A stretch of 64,000 nucleotides of DNA from Verrucomicrobiales bacterium (GCA_012960505.1 DUBC01000010.1:38723-102722); one strand, 5' to 3'; positions 51,701 through 61,728 are shown, numbered from the stretch's first letter. Notes: a model not told the origin generated them from the sequence alone. Numbers and translations: made by a program.

Positions 51701-54275
51701 GTAAACCCACATTGAATTCACTCCATTGTGAGTCAGGACCTCCGCTCGATGATGCTCTGCCCCTGTAGGAATAATTCTTCCATTTTGTCCTACTACTTTC
51801 ATCGCTCGGTGCCCAAGCCTCGGCAGTAGAGTTATCTGCATCAAGATCGCGCAATTCCAGAGTTGATCCGCCACCGTCCGCGGCGCTCGGCCAACGTCCG
51901 CTGTCATGGTATCTGATCTCATTGACTGGATTCTTGTTTGAATCCCTCAGAACTATCCTTTCAGCTGATCGTGACAGGTTTCCATCGAATGTACCTAATA
52001 AGCGGGCGTTCGGATAAGCTTGAATGAAATCTTTTTGACCAGCAGCGATGCAGGCATGTTCACCCGGATCAAGAATAGTCTGTTCGGGGAATTCAAATTC
52101 TACGCCGTCACCGAAGTCCCATCCTCCTAAGTTTATTGGGAGATTACTTCTGTTCGTAATTTCAATCCACTGATTGTTTGAGCTTCGGTAAGGTTTCCCT
52201 TCGATTCCCTCGGTAAGTTTTATTCTGGCTTCTAGGGATGCACCAAAGACTATGTCACTGCTTGATTGGGATCCTTGGTGCGTTTCAACTGAGAGTCTGT
52301 TCTCCCCAACCCTAAGGGCTCCTAAAGAGATGCTTAGAGTTTCTAATTTGGCGTTACTGACCGTTGGGCTGGCCAGTGTCTGTGAATTGATGGATCCTTC
52401 CGGCATATTGAAACGCCCCACCTCGGTGCCGTTAAGGTAAAAGACGGCACCATCGTCAATCATGTGAGTTAATAGTAGTTCTTCAGCGCTCGCAAAGACT
52501 GTTGCAGGGACCAAGAAATTTGTTTCAAAGTAATAAGTGGTGAGCCTGCTCGAATAGTCAGCCGTTGACCAGGCCGTTCTGAGAGGAACGGGCAAGGTCC
52601 CAGTCTCACGTCCTATCGGCGCAGCTCCTGTTTCCCATTCACCTCCTAATGCATGATTGGTGTTTGCCCAGCTATCAGGAAGTCCCGTTTCGGACCGGTT
52701 CATCTTCCAGTTTCCCTGTATCGGTACGAGGGGCATGTTTTCATAGGTCGGAGCAATGGGCGGGACTGCTGGTAAAGCGGGAGGATTATAACAGATTTCA
52801 CTAATGACTATGCTCTCATTCAGATTGAAGGTATTTTTTTGGCCGGGCGTTTTTTGGTCGGGATAGAGCCATTCCCCGTTCATCTGTTCTGCTCGACCAC
52901 GCAGGCGCCCCGTCTGTTCGCGGGCATCTATTACCGATTCTAATGAAGGACTGTAAAGAAATAGCTTTTCTCCGTTCTCTGGCCTGAATCCAATCTTTTC
53001 CTCATCAAGGATTAGAAAATCTCCAGGCCCGATGATTTGATCAGGGAATGAGTATTCTTTTTCCGTGTCCGCATTAACGGAAAGGATCATTCCTCCAACA
53101 TTGACTTCTGAAGAGTTAGGATTCACAAGTTCGAGCCAGAAATTTTCTTCCGAATATGCAGGGATTTCGTTAAAAAGAATACGCAGATCAGTGCTTTCAG
53201 GAGAATCTATAATGTTAGCTGCCAGATCCAGTCCAAAAACAATATCGCTGTTACCGATCCTGCTCTGATGGACTTCGACTGAGATTCGATTATTGCCTGT
53301 AACGAGGCCCGATATATCCACAGAAATTTCACTGGAAAGTTCATCAACTTCAATGTTTTCAGAAGCCAGATCAGAGTATGAAATATTGCCATCCGGCATG
53401 TTTACCCTAAGAACTTCCTTACCGTTGATATGGATCAAGGCACCATCATCAATAGCATGCCTGATAATCAGGGAATCAAGATTGCTCAATTGATTGGCTC
53501 TCAAATCAAATTCACGTTCGAAGTAATAAGTGATGACATAAGGATCGTTTCGACTAGGGAAATTGAGCTTTGTTTCCAAAGGAATGGTTGCCCCGCTTTC
53601 GAACCCTATCCCGCCCTTGCCACTTTTCCATTCATCATCTAGCGCATGTTCCTGCTCTGACCACGACGGGCCCAAGTCATTGCCGCTTTCGTTGTAACGC
53701 CACTCATCATCGGGATTGATGAGTTTGATTTTTTTGGTCGGTATTTCCTCACTGCTTGATGGAAAATTTGTTTTTCCAGGAGTTCCTCCGAGCTGAGCCG
53801 AATGGGTCCAGTTCTCGGGCGGTTTGTTGGATGAGTGAGGCAGGATTTTAGCTAACGTTGTGCCTGAACCGTCAGCAGCAGCTGGCCATCTTCCTCCGTC
53901 ACCGAAGCTCAGTTCGTCCATTAACCTGTTCCCCTTGTTATATAATCTTAGAGTTTCTCCGCCATTGTTAATGTTACCTGAAAACGGACCTATTTGGCCG
54001 AGACCAGGAACCTTCGCTATGACCAGGTAACCTCCAGGCTCGATGAATGTATTTTCCGGAACTGTGTATTCGATCCCGTCCAATCGCCAACCTGAAACGT
54101 CGGTCATGATTCCCATCTGGTTAAATAATTCAATCCACTCGGTGCCCTCTTCGGGTCCGGCAGGATTATAATGGACCTCATTGAAAACCACGACAGAGTC
54201 CGGCGAACAATGAGAGTCAATCAAGGTTAGGAAAATGAGGGTAATTGATACCGCTACTGAGAGGGGCCGAATCAT
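48741..54275 (-). CDS. giant secreted lamin-tail / CotH protein
   Basis: 1844 residues with signal segment (PLSVAVSITLIFLTLIDSHC). At least four lamin-tail domains are seen: residues ~25-150 (VVFNEVHYNPAGPEEGTEWI), ~362-458, ~692-812 and ~1562-1728 (VVSEIMYHPADPTLPEIEAG). Two similar beta modules (residues ~190-355 and ~515-685) share DDGA-x-(I/F)-(H/Y)-(I/L)-NG and EVHQSRIGNSDIVFG or ETHQGSQSSSDIVFG. A CotH domain occupies about 1115-1440: VKMRLKGSERARSQ, YDFIKVLAPMDRHTRGATLQ, and the acidic MFLPHDMDFAFDSGRS. CotH kinases phosphorylate spore-coat proteins in Bacillus; a kinase role in this extracellular setting is unproven. The end has the shared C-terminal module. Probably a surface or released adhesion protein. 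Confidence 0.9.
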   Translation of the reverse strand: MIRPLSVAVSITLIFLTLIDSHCSPDSVVVFNEVHYNPAGPEEGTEWIELFNQMGIMTDVSGWRLDGIEYTVPENTFIEPGGYLVIAKVPGLGQIGPFSGNINNGGETLRLYNKGNRLMDELSFGDGGRWPAAADGSGTTLAKILPHSSNKPPENWTHSAQLGGTPGKTNFPSSSEEIPTKKIKLINPDDEWRYNESGNDLGPSWSEQEHALDDEWKSGKGGIGFESGATIPLETKLNFPSRNDPYVITYYFEREFDLRANQLSNLDSLIIRHAIDDGALIHINGKEVLRVNMPDGNISYSDLASENIEVDELSSEISVDISGLVTGNNRISVEVHQSRIGNSDIVFGLDLAANIIDSPESTDLRILFNEIPAYSEENFWLELVNPNSSEVNVGGMILSVNADTEKEYSFPDQIIGPGDFLILDEEKIGFRPENGEKLFLYSPSLESVIDAREQTGRLRGRAEQMNGEWLYPDQKTPGQKNTFNLNESIVISEICYNPPALPAVPPIAPTYENMPLVPIQGNWKMNRSETGLPDSWANTNHALGGEWETGAAPIGRETGTLPVPLRTAWSTADYSSRLTTYYFETNFLVPATVFASAEELLLTHMIDDGAVFYLNGTEVGRFNMPEGSINSQTLASPTVSNAKLETLSISLGALRVGENRLSVETHQGSQSSSDIVFGASLEARIKLTEGIEGKPYRSSNNQWIEITNRSNLPINLGGWDFGDGVEFEFPEQTILDPGEHACIAAGQKDFIQAYPNARLLGTFDGNLSRSAERIVLRDSNKNPVNEIRYHDSGRWPSAADGGGSTLELRDLDADNSTAEAWAPSDESSRTKWKNYSYRGRASSSGGPDSQWSEFNVGLLNAGEILIDDISVIEDPDGQAKQILRNSNFSDDTNHWRLRGTHRHSEIIEDPEEPGNKVLRVVATSGTGHMHNQMETTLLSRVRNGTDYEISFRARWVSGTNLLHSRLYFNRLAHTTVIERPEHVGTPSEKNTAAQENIGPTYYQLNHEPVVPNSGQTVRVSVRADDPEGVNSMQLYYSVNGRSFKSLTMGIKGGKYYATIPAQTKKSVVQFYVRGRDEGGALSFFPSAGPDSRALYKVDDGLAATNGWHNFRIVTTNADRDFIHKETEVMSNDRIGVTVIDRENDIYYDVKMRLKGSERARSQDPRVGYNFRFGRDQLYRGIHSSLAIDRSEGVGSGQLELLFDIMIANSGGIVSRYYDFIKVLAPMDRHTRGATLQMARYDEVLMESQFGKEGKGNLFEYELIYYPTTNNGAGLKRPQPDGVTGTSVRNLGDDPEKYRWFLLKKNNKEANNFEPIMSYAKLFSRSGSDFEREVENVVNVDAWFRGMAYAVLSGAGDNAGAGSQHNGMYYAFPDGRVMFLPHDMDFAFDSGRSITANPECSKLTQNETRRRIYYGHLQDIITTTYNRSYMSKWTDHLKELDSSQNWSGHLSYINSRSNNVLSQLRSIPEIQFSISSPSTIETQKNIVEINGKGWINVREVRIKGSDENLPLEWSDKNTWKLSLPAAPGRQTFNLEALDFSDQVIGNDSITIISSAESEPASSQNIVVSEIMYHPADPTLPEIEAGFTDADQFEFIELLNIGDRVTELSGTRFVSGIDYEFESGSLLGSGDRIIIARNRSAFLNRNPNASSWLAPKEFSNGTGLDNGGERLRLVGIASDEIRNFVYDDKSPWPEGTDGEGHSLNLINAKDSPDHSLSENWTMSSQGGGTPGQDDDGLFQENLDEDKDGLSAFAEHALGTSDNVPNAPFMISFDSEGKIIISHTRNRNAEDILFSIQLSSDLKTWQDAGEEYTKASETPINDEINQVIWRSSSSNKKAQFLRLEISH

Positions 54276-54390
54276 TTTCGAGATGAAATTTAAGTTAAGG
54301 GGAGTCTTAATTTAGCAGATAAGGAATGCTGTTCAATGCGAATTGAGCTTATAGGTTATTCATAGTATAAGTATTTAAAGATTTTAGATC

Positions 54391-56328
54391 ATGAGCACTA
54401 TTGCAGGAAAAACAGCCAAATGTTTCATTTCGTTAAATTTTCTCTTCGTCCATTTCATTTTAGCTGAGGACAACTTTAAGATGGATGAAGGATTAGAACT
54501 TACCTTATCCGCTTCAGAGCCTGACATATTGAGCCTTAGCAATATTGATGTTGATCATCTTGGCAGAGTATGGGCCTGCGAAGTGGTCAATTATGGGCCG
54601 AACCAGGGAAAGAGACCGAAAGGTGACAAGGTCATCATCATGGAAGACAAGGACGGTGACGGAAAAATGGATTCTTATGACACTTTTTACCAGGGTCCAG
54701 AAGTGAATGCTGCGATGGGTCTTTGTGTATTGAGTGACCGGGTAATTGTTTCAGTGACACCGAACATATGGGTCTTCTTTGATGACGATGATGATGGCAG
54801 GGCTGACCGCAAAGAGCTTCTTTTTTCCGGTGACGGGCGCCCAGTATTTGACCACTCCTATCATTCACTCGTCTATGGTCCTGATGGAAAAATGTATTGG
54901 AATTTCGGAAACACGGGCAAAAACTTGAAAACTGATAAGGGTCAGATACTGGAGGACATTCATGGAAGGCGCGTCGAGGACAAGGGCAAACCTTTTTGGG
55001 GAGGGATGGTCTTTCGTTGTGATCTTGATGGGAAAAACCTTGAGATACTGGGCCACAATTTCCGCAATAATTATGAGGTGACTGTGGATTCTTTCGGTTC
55101 ACTTTGGCAGTCAGACAATGATGATGACGGGAACCGTGCTACCCGCATTAATTTCATTATGGAAGGAGGAAACTTCGGTTATTTGGATGAGATGACCGGA
55201 GAAGGGTGGCGCAAGAAAAGGTCAGGCATGCATAAGGATGTTTCTCTGGCTCACTGGCACTTAAATGATCCTGGGGTGGTCCCGAACGTTTTGCAAACAG
55301 GGGCCGGAGCGCCGACAGGCATTACAGTTTACGAGGGACGGCTCCTTCCTCAAAAATACTGGAACCAGCTCATCCATTGTGAGTCCGGTGTCAATGTGGT
55401 AAGGGCCTATCCGGTCAGGGACCATGGTGCTGGTTATCAGGCAGATTCAATTGAAATGATGAAGAGCCTGAAGGATCGATCCTTTAGACCCGTTGACGTT
55501 GCTGTGGCTCCTGACGGATCCATATTTATTAGCGACTGGTACGATCCAATCATTGGTGGATTAGCACAGCGGGACATTTCGCGGGGCCGACTTTACAGGA
55601 TCGCTCCCAAGGGATCACGGTACGAGCAGCCAAAGCTCGGATACGGGTCGGCCAAGGAATCTGTTAATTCTCTTAAGAATCCAAATTATTGTGTCCGTTA
55701 TAGAGCATGGAATGCGTTACATAAAATGGGCTCAGAAGCGGAAAAGGAACTCATGAAGATGTTTCTTTCAAAGAACCCAAGGCACAGAGCCCGGGCTTTA
55801 TGGGTGATGGGAAAGAACCACGGTCGTTCAGCGCATTATGTGGACCTGGCTTCCCAAGACAAGGATCCGGACATCAGGATCATTGCACTTCGTCTGGCCA
55901 GACAGACAGGAACTTCACTGATAAGTCTCATTGGAAAAATGGTATCTGATCCATCGGCCAAGGTCAGGCGTGAATGTGCTGTTTCTCTTGCGCATTTAAG
56001 AGGACCTGAAAAATCAAAATTATGGGCATCTTTAGCAATGAATCATGAGGCTGGGGACCGATGGTCCTTGGAGGCACTTGGCATCGCCGCTTCAGGTGAC
56101 TGGGATTCTTGCCTGTCCTCATGGCTTGAAAAGGTAGGGGATAATTGGAACTCAGATTCGGGAAAGGATATTATCTGGCGGAGCCGCGCGAAGGGAACTG
56201 CCCATTTGATTGCCAAGATCCTCAAGGATCCAAAGACTCTGGAAGAGGACCGGGCACGTTATTTTAGAGCCCTAGATTTTCAATCTAAAGCTGAGAAAGA
56301 GGCGGTCCTTTTGGATATTCTTCAGTAA
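54391..56328 (+). CDS. PVC 'membrane-bound dehydrogenase' propeller + HEAT repeats, no cytochrome domain
   Basis: 645 residues with signal segment (CFISLNFLFVHFILAEDN). The propeller (about 30-405) is of the same TIGR02604-like type as the protein at 35378: SNIDVDHLGRVWACEVVNYG, MEDKDGDGKMDSYDTF, FDHSYHSLVYGPDGKMYWNF, FRPVDVAVAPDGSIFISDWY. HEAT repeats follow at ~425-600 (RHRARALWVMGKNHGRSAHY). It stops at KEAVLLDILQ, without the C-terminal CxxCH domain that the longer paralogue carries. Either it uses a separate electron acceptor or it has lost its 3' end; no leftover coding sequence is visible after the stop. A terminator hairpin follows. Confidence 0.9.
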   Translation: MSTIAGKTAKCFISLNFLFVHFILAEDNFKMDEGLELTLSASEPDILSLSNIDVDHLGRVWACEVVNYGPNQGKRPKGDKVIIMEDKDGDGKMDSYDTFYQGPEVNAAMGLCVLSDRVIVSVTPNIWVFFDDDDDGRADRKELLFSGDGRPVFDHSYHSLVYGPDGKMYWNFGNTGKNLKTDKGQILEDIHGRRVEDKGKPFWGGMVFRCDLDGKNLEILGHNFRNNYEVTVDSFGSLWQSDNDDDGNRATRINFIMEGGNFGYLDEMTGEGWRKKRSGMHKDVSLAHWHLNDPGVVPNVLQTGAGAPTGITVYEGRLLPQKYWNQLIHCESGVNVVRAYPVRDHGAGYQADSIEMMKSLKDRSFRPVDVAVAPDGSIFISDWYDPIIGGLAQRDISRGRLYRIAPKGSRYEQPKLGYGSAKESVNSLKNPNYCVRYRAWNALHKMGSEAEKELMKMFLSKNPRHRARALWVMGKNHGRSAHYVDLASQDKDPDIRIIALRLARQTGTSLISLIGKMVSDPSAKVRRECAVSLAHLRGPEKSKLWASLAMNHEAGDRWSLEALGIAASGDWDSCLSSWLEKVGDNWNSDSGKDIIWRSRAKGTAHLIAKILKDPKTLEEDRARYFRALDFQSKAEKEAVLLDILQ

Positions 56329-56393
56329 AGCAATCGATTGAGATTTGAGTTATTATTCAATAAAACTTAATCATCAGGTAACCAAAGGGTTAT

Positions 56394-56419
56394 AAATCAA
56401 TTTAGGATTGATTTTTTTT
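56394..56419 (+). terminator. intrinsic terminator
   Basis: AAATCAAT (56394-56401), a five-base loop TTAGG, and ATTGATTT (56407-56414) form a perfect 8-bp stem that runs directly into a tract of eight T's ending at 56419. It lies 65 bases after the stop of the propeller/HEAT gene. The stem is AT-rich, so strength is uncertain. Confidence 0.6.
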
Positions 56420-56507
56420 CTTTTTGCTGAGAATCATTCGACTGCCTGCTTGGTAGTAATCGTTCCTAGGTATTTCTAGGAGCATTAATTTTTAAAATAA
56501 ATAAACA

Positions 56508-59500
56508 ATGAAACGAATTATTTGGTTTGAGGGCCTTTTTATTTTTGCTGTGCTTGGATTTATCACGATAAATGCTGTCGCTGATGAACTTTATTATACC
56601 GAATTCGAAGATGAGGATGGCGCATTCATTCAAGAAGTCACAGGCAATAGTCCTATCGCTGCGGTCTATTCTTCGGACCTAGGGACATGGTCAATGGACG
56701 GTGATGATACTGGCCCTGCCACTAATTATCTGACTAGCCCTGAAATTGAACTGGAAGGGGCCTGGGGGGTCCGGGTCATTTTTGATCATCGTTACAGTAT
56801 CGAAGCTGAATGGGACGCCGTAGCACTAGAAATGTCCATTGATGGTGGAGACTTTGAGTTTATACCAAATAGTGCTTTCACGGTGAATGGATATACTTAC
56901 AGTGACTTGAAAGGGAATCACGTTTTCAAGGGTGGTGAAGGATTCAATGGTGATTCTGAAGGTTATTCTCAGAGAGAATTCATAATGAGCATGGTCGAGC
57001 TCGAAGGCATTAATGCTGAAGAAAATGTTGTGATACGTTTCGTGGGTGCCTGGGACGAGGGTGCCCGCGGGCTAGGGATACCGAACTGGGAAATTGATAC
57101 ATTTACAGTCGAAGCGATCTCTGATCCTTCAATCTTATTGTCTGAGGATTTTGTTGAGGATGATGGAGGATTTATTGAACTGGGAGAAGGCAACTCTCCG
57201 ATACCGTCTCTTTATAATGAAGATCCAGGAACCTGGTCAATGGAAGGTGATGATAGTGGCCCTGCCACTAATTACATAACGAGCCCGGAAATTGATGTTC
57301 CTATCACTGCGGGTATCGAAGTGAGTTTTACGCACCGATACAGTATCGAGCCAGAATGGGATGGGACCGTTTTACAGTATTCAATCGATGGTGAGGAATT
57401 TCAGACTGTACCGACTGACGCGTTCAGTGAGAACGGCTATTCTTTCAGTAACCTCATTGGAAACCATGTCATTAAGGGAGGGGACGGATTTAATGGAAAT
57501 TCAGAAGAATACTTTTCTGGTGAATTCATTACGAGTACCGCGAAGCTCGGAAGCATCGAGGCCGGTAGCAGCCTCAGTATAAGATTTCTAGGAGCCTGGG
57601 ACTGTGCCGCGCGTGGCGCTGGAATCCCTAACTGGGAAATTAATTCCGTAATCATTAGGATTCTTGATGATCTTGATGGTGATGGAATGCCTGATTATTA
57701 TGAGGATGAAAATGACCTGGACAAGACAGTTGATGATTCGGCTGAAGATCCTGATTCGGATGGATTAAAAAACATCGACGAATTCGTTGCTGGAACCAAT
57801 CCGCAGGAAGCTGATACCGATAATGATGGGCTCTCTGATAATGTTGAGACAGGGACCGGTAACTTTGTTAATGCATCAAATACAGGCACAGATCCTCTCG
57901 TCTCTGATACTGATTCGGACGGTCTTTTTGATGGAGTGGAAACTAACACAGGAACATTCGTCGATGCTGATGACACGGGAACCGATCCGCACACGGCAGA
58001 CACTGATGAGGACTCTATCTATGATGGGACCGAGGTCGAAAGGGGAACTGATCCGCTTGACGGTGAAGACTTCCCTCTCCTCTGGGTTGTTCGGAATGCG
58101 AAATCAAATAGTCCTTTGAACTCAATAGCAAATACGCGTGACCTCTTTGACGGTGTAGGGTTAGCAGAGCCTGAAACTGTTACCATTCATGATACTATTA
58201 ATTTCCGGGACAATGCGAATGGACCCTTTCCGGACCCGCAACCGTTCCCCCTCTTTGAGGCTCAGGACGTGAACCAGGATGACTTTGCCATAATGGCCAC
58301 CGGGACGCTCTTCATAACCGACCCGGGCATTTATACCTTTGGATTTAATTCCGATGATGGGGGCGGTTTTTATATTGATGATGAGCCGGTCGTTGTATTT
58401 GATGCCAATAGAGGCTCTGCAACGAGCCTCGCTTCCATGGACCTTTCTTTCGGTGCACACAAGATGGAATTTCTTTTTTGGGAACGTGGAGGTGGTGCCC
58501 AGTGCCAACTCTTCGTTCATAATGAAAAGGGTGACTTCGCTGGTGCCGGATTCAATGTGGGTAACTATCATCTTCTAGAGACCTCTTTCGTGCCTTCTGG
58601 CGATAGTGATAATGATGGTTTGCCGGATGCGTGGGAGGAGCAGTTCTTTGATAATTTAGAACAGGGGCCGGAAGATGATTCGGACAATGATGGATCCACT
58701 AACGCGGATGAATTCGAACTTGGAACGGTCCCTAACGATCCGGACACGGACGATGACGGCCTCAACGATGGAGTCGAAGATGGGACCGGAAACTTTGTTA
58801 ACAGTATGATGACAGGGACCGATCCGAAAGTGGCGGATTCTGATGGTGATGGATTACTTGATGGTGTTGAAACGAACACCGGAAATTTTGTTAGTGCTAA
58901 TAATACCGGTACGAATCCTCATAAGGCGGACACTGATGAGGACATGGTCAGTGACGGCAGAGAAATTGCGCTTGGAACGGACCCGACAGTGCCTCAGGCC
59001 CGGCCCAAAGGCTATGTACAGGACTTTGATGGGTTTCCTGATGGTACGACGGACCTCGCTGACGGGAGTGTCATTTATGGTGCTGCCGCGAGTGTAGTTG
59101 ATGGAAGGTTACAGCTCACGAGAGACGGTCAGGGACTTGGTTTCTCAAGCTTTACGATTCCGGCACTTGAAGGTTCTTCGGGTGGCTGGATGGCAACCTT
59201 TGATCTTGAGATTTCTGACGGGCCCGGAGCAAATGATCCGGCTGACGGACTATCTTTTAATTACGGTAATTTCGATCTAGGCATTCCAGGTTCTGCTGAA
59301 GAGGGCATGGGTGCTGTTGATGCGAATGATGCTTCGCCGCTAGTCACTGAGAACGTATCTTTCGAAATTGATACTTGGCAGAACGGGAATGCTGAGCAAG
59401 GCGTTAATATTGCCGAGAAGGTAGAAGGTGAAGACATTAACTTAGAGTTTATCAATGGGCGGATACTTGATGACGGGACATCGGTTTCTGGTCCTGTGAT

Positions 59501-59960
59501 CATTGTCTATGATCCTGTAAACGGCGCTTCCTTTAAAACAGAGGGACTACTCACTAATGCGGACTTCGAGGACGTGCCTTTGACTTTTGTTGGTGATGAA
59601 TCTTACAATTTTGGATTTTCTGCTCGTGTCGGAGGAGCGAACCAGGACGTCTTTATAGATAATCTTGTCATTAGTCTTGGTTCGGGTGTTGCGCCTCTCC
59701 AGATCACAGAAATAGCCAAGGAAGGTGATGAGATTATATTGACTTGGAATTCTAAGCCGAACAGGATTTATCTGATCGAGCGTTCTGAGGATATGGAAAA
59801 TGGTGAAATAGATGCTAACCGCGATGGTAATTTTGGTTTCTGGGAAGAAATTGATGATGGCATTTTGAGCGATGGAGAGTTCACTTCATTCACGGATCAG
59901 GTCCCTGAAGACACTAGAAAAATTTTCTGGAGAGTCACAGACATGGGGGTAGCTGAATAA
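56508..59960 (+). CDS. 1150-residue secreted multidomain protein (beta-sandwich x2, Ca repeats, PA14, lectin-like)
   Basis: Signal segment WFEGLFIFAVLGFITINAVA. Two tandem duplicated beta domains at about 27-207 and 208-386 share GTWSM(D/E)GDD(T/S)GPATNY and FNG(D/N)SE(G/E)Y. Asp-rich thrombospondin-3 type repeats (DTDNDGLSDNVETGTGNF, DTDSDGLFDGVETNTG) occupy ~387-521 and again ~698-834, probably binding calcium. Between them lies a PA14 domain (TGTLFITDPGIYTFGFNSDD, GAHKMEFLFWERGGGAQCQL). At ~835-1055 comes a legume-lectin-like domain (FDGFPDGTTDLADGSVIYGA; YNFGFSARVGGANQDVFID). From ~1063 the C-terminal module shared with other secreted proteins closes it. No catalytic site recognised. It fits a carbohydrate-binding surface or released protein. 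Confidence 0.88.
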   Translation: MKRIIWFEGLFIFAVLGFITINAVADELYYTEFEDEDGAFIQEVTGNSPIAAVYSSDLGTWSMDGDDTGPATNYLTSPEIELEGAWGVRVIFDHRYSIEAEWDAVALEMSIDGGDFEFIPNSAFTVNGYTYSDLKGNHVFKGGEGFNGDSEGYSQREFIMSMVELEGINAEENVVIRFVGAWDEGARGLGIPNWEIDTFTVEAISDPSILLSEDFVEDDGGFIELGEGNSPIPSLYNEDPGTWSMEGDDSGPATNYITSPEIDVPITAGIEVSFTHRYSIEPEWDGTVLQYSIDGEEFQTVPTDAFSENGYSFSNLIGNHVIKGGDGFNGNSEEYFSGEFITSTAKLGSIEAGSSLSIRFLGAWDCAARGAGIPNWEINSVIIRILDDLDGDGMPDYYEDENDLDKTVDDSAEDPDSDGLKNIDEFVAGTNPQEADTDNDGLSDNVETGTGNFVNASNTGTDPLVSDTDSDGLFDGVETNTGTFVDADDTGTDPHTADTDEDSIYDGTEVERGTDPLDGEDFPLLWVVRNAKSNSPLNSIANTRDLFDGVGLAEPETVTIHDTINFRDNANGPFPDPQPFPLFEAQDVNQDDFAIMATGTLFITDPGIYTFGFNSDDGGGFYIDDEPVVVFDANRGSATSLASMDLSFGAHKMEFLFWERGGGAQCQLFVHNEKGDFAGAGFNVGNYHLLETSFVPSGDSDNDGLPDAWEEQFFDNLEQGPEDDSDNDGSTNADEFELGTVPNDPDTDDDGLNDGVEDGTGNFVNSMMTGTDPKVADSDGDGLLDGVETNTGNFVSANNTGTNPHKADTDEDMVSDGREIALGTDPTVPQARPKGYVQDFDGFPDGTTDLADGSVIYGAAASVVDGRLQLTRDGQGLGFSSFTIPALEGSSGGWMATFDLEISDGPGANDPADGLSFNYGNFDLGIPGSAEEGMGAVDANDASPLVTENVSFEIDTWQNGNAEQGVNIAEKVEGEDINLEFINGRILDDGTSVSGPVIIVYDPVNGASFKTEGLLTNADFEDVPLTFVGDESYNFGFSARVGGANQDVFIDNLVISLGSGVAPLQITEIAKEGDEIILTWNSKPNRIYLIERSEDMENGEIDANRDGNFGFWEEIDDGILSDGEFTSFTDQVPEDTRKIFWRVTDMGVAE

Positions 59961-60037
59961 ATTTTAGATTAATTGGAGTAAAAAAAATAAGAAAAGGTTC
60001 GACTTAGGCGGCATTTTCCGTGCTTCATATACGCTAG

Positions 60038-61705
60038 ATGTCTGACATTGAAATTGCGCGTAATGCCAAACTTGAGCCGATCGCTGAGCTTGCTCAGCGG
60101 TGCCTTGGATTAGAAAAGGAACAGCTGATCCCTTATGGTCACTTCAAAGCTAAGATTGATCCTCAGAGTATTGATGGAGAGCCATCTTCGAAGCTTGTCC
60201 TAGTCACTGCAATTTCTCCTACTCCGGCAGGAGAAGGAAAGACTACCACTACTATTGGTCTAGGTGATGGGCTGAGGTTGATCGGTAAAAATGCAACTAT
60301 TTGCCTTCGTGAACCTAGTCTAGGCCCTTCGTTCGGCATGAAGGGTGGAGCCGCTGGCGGTGGCTATGCTCAGGTAGTGCCGATGGATGAGATTAATCTG
60401 CATTTCACAGGGGATTTCCATGCGATCAGTGCTGCAAATAATTTGTTGGCTTCTATCATTGATAATCATTTGCACTGGGGTAATAAGCTGAACATTGACC
60501 CTCGAAAAGTGACTTGGAGAAGAGCTCTCGATCTCAATGATAGGGCCCTTCGGCAGATCGTCGTTGGTCTGGGCGGTGCGATAAATGGCCTAACAAGAGA
60601 GACTGGATTTGATATCACTGTAGCTTCCGAAGTCATGGCCATTTTCTGTCTTGCTAGCGGGCTCGGAGATTTGAAACGTCGTCTCGGACAAGTCGTTGTT
60701 GGACAGAACAGTGAAGGAGAAAACGTTCATGCTAGAGAACTTGTGGCAGAAGGATCAATGACGGCACTGCTTAAGGATGCGATTCAGCCGAACCTTGTGC
60801 AAACCCTTGAAAAGACTCCTGCATTTGTTCATGGGGGACCATTTGCTAATATTGCCCACGGATGCAATTCGGTTGTGGCAACCAAGCTTGCCATGAAGCT
60901 ATCAGATATTGTAGTGACAGAGGCAGGATTTGGAGCTGATCTTGGAGCGGAAAAGTTTTTCAATATTAAGTGCAGGAAGTCCGGCTTAAGACCGGACGCT
61001 TCTGTTATCGTGGCGACTATAAGAGCTCTAAAATATCATGGCGGAGTAAAAAGGACCGATCTGGATGAAGAAAATATAGAAGCCGTTGAACGCGGATTTG
61101 CAAATCTTCGAAGGCACCTTGAAAATATTTCCAAGTTTGGCGTTCCTACTATCGTTGCTTTGAATGTCTTCACTGCTGATACTGAGGCCGAAACAAAAAA
61201 ATTCACCGAACTTTGTGAGGGAGAAGGAGTGAAATGTGTTCTTGCTACGCATTGGGCTAACGGTGGAGAAGGCGCTAAGGATCTTGCTGAGGAAGTCGTT
61301 AAGATGCTTGAATCCGAGGACCAAGTTTCCAACTTTGCGCCGATCTATCCTGATGACATGTCATTGATAGAGAAACTACAGACTGTGGCCAGAGAAATAT
61401 ACAGAGCAGATGATATTGAATTGACTCCTGCAGTGACTAAGAAATTAAAGTCCTTGGATCAGACCGATGTGAGAAATTTTCCGGTATGCATTGCTAAGAC
61501 GCCTTACAGCTTCAGTGCCGATCAAACCAAGAGAGGTGCTGTGTCTGGGTTTAAGATGCCTATCCGTGAAGTTCGCGTGGCTTACGGGGCAGAATTCGTG
61601 GTTGCTCTTGCCGGAGAAATTATGACGATGCCGGGCCTTCCCAGGGTGCCTGCCAGTGAGAGAATAGATGTGGATGATTCGGGGACACTGACTGGACTCA
61701 GTTAG
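60038..61705 (+). CDS. fhs: formate-tetrahydrofolate ligase
   Basis: 555 residues, the normal length of Fhs. It makes 10-formyltetrahydrofolate from formate, ATP and tetrahydrofolate in the cytoplasm, feeding purine synthesis and the one-carbon pool. The start [20 protein letters not shown] is typical. The ATP-binding loop is [20 protein letters not shown] (Gly-Glu-Gly-Lys-Thr-Thr at 65-70), and [52 protein letters not shown] and [20 protein letters not shown] are family blocks. Near the end [20 protein letters not shown] and [19 protein letters not shown] match. Complete, with no partner folate gene beside it. Confidence 0.97.
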   Translation: MSDIEIARNAKLEPIAELAQRCLGLEKEQLIPYGHFKAKIDPQSIDGEPSSKLVLVTAISPTPAGEGKTTTTIGLGDGLRLIGKNATICLREPSLGPSFGMKGGAAGGGYAQVVPMDEINLHFTGDFHAISAANNLLASIIDNHLHWGNKLNIDPRKVTWRRALDLNDRALRQIVVGLGGAINGLTRETGFDITVASEVMAIFCLASGLGDLKRRLGQVVVGQNSEGENVHARELVAEGSMTALLKDAIQPNLVQTLEKTPAFVHGGPFANIAHGCNSVVATKLAMKLSDIVVTEAGFGADLGAEKFFNIKCRKSGLRPDASVIVATIRALKYHGGVKRTDLDEENIEAVERGFANLRRHLENISKFGVPTIVALNVFTADTEAETKKFTELCEGEGVKCVLATHWANGGEGAKDLAEEVVKMLESEDQVSNFAPIYPDDMSLIEKLQTVAREIYRADDIELTPAVTKKLKSLDQTDVRNFPVCIAKTPYSFSADQTKRGAVSGFKMPIREVRVAYGAEFVVALAGEIMTMPGLPRVPASERIDVDDSGTLTGLS

Positions 61706-61728
61706 TGATTAGCTGACCCCGGAATCCT

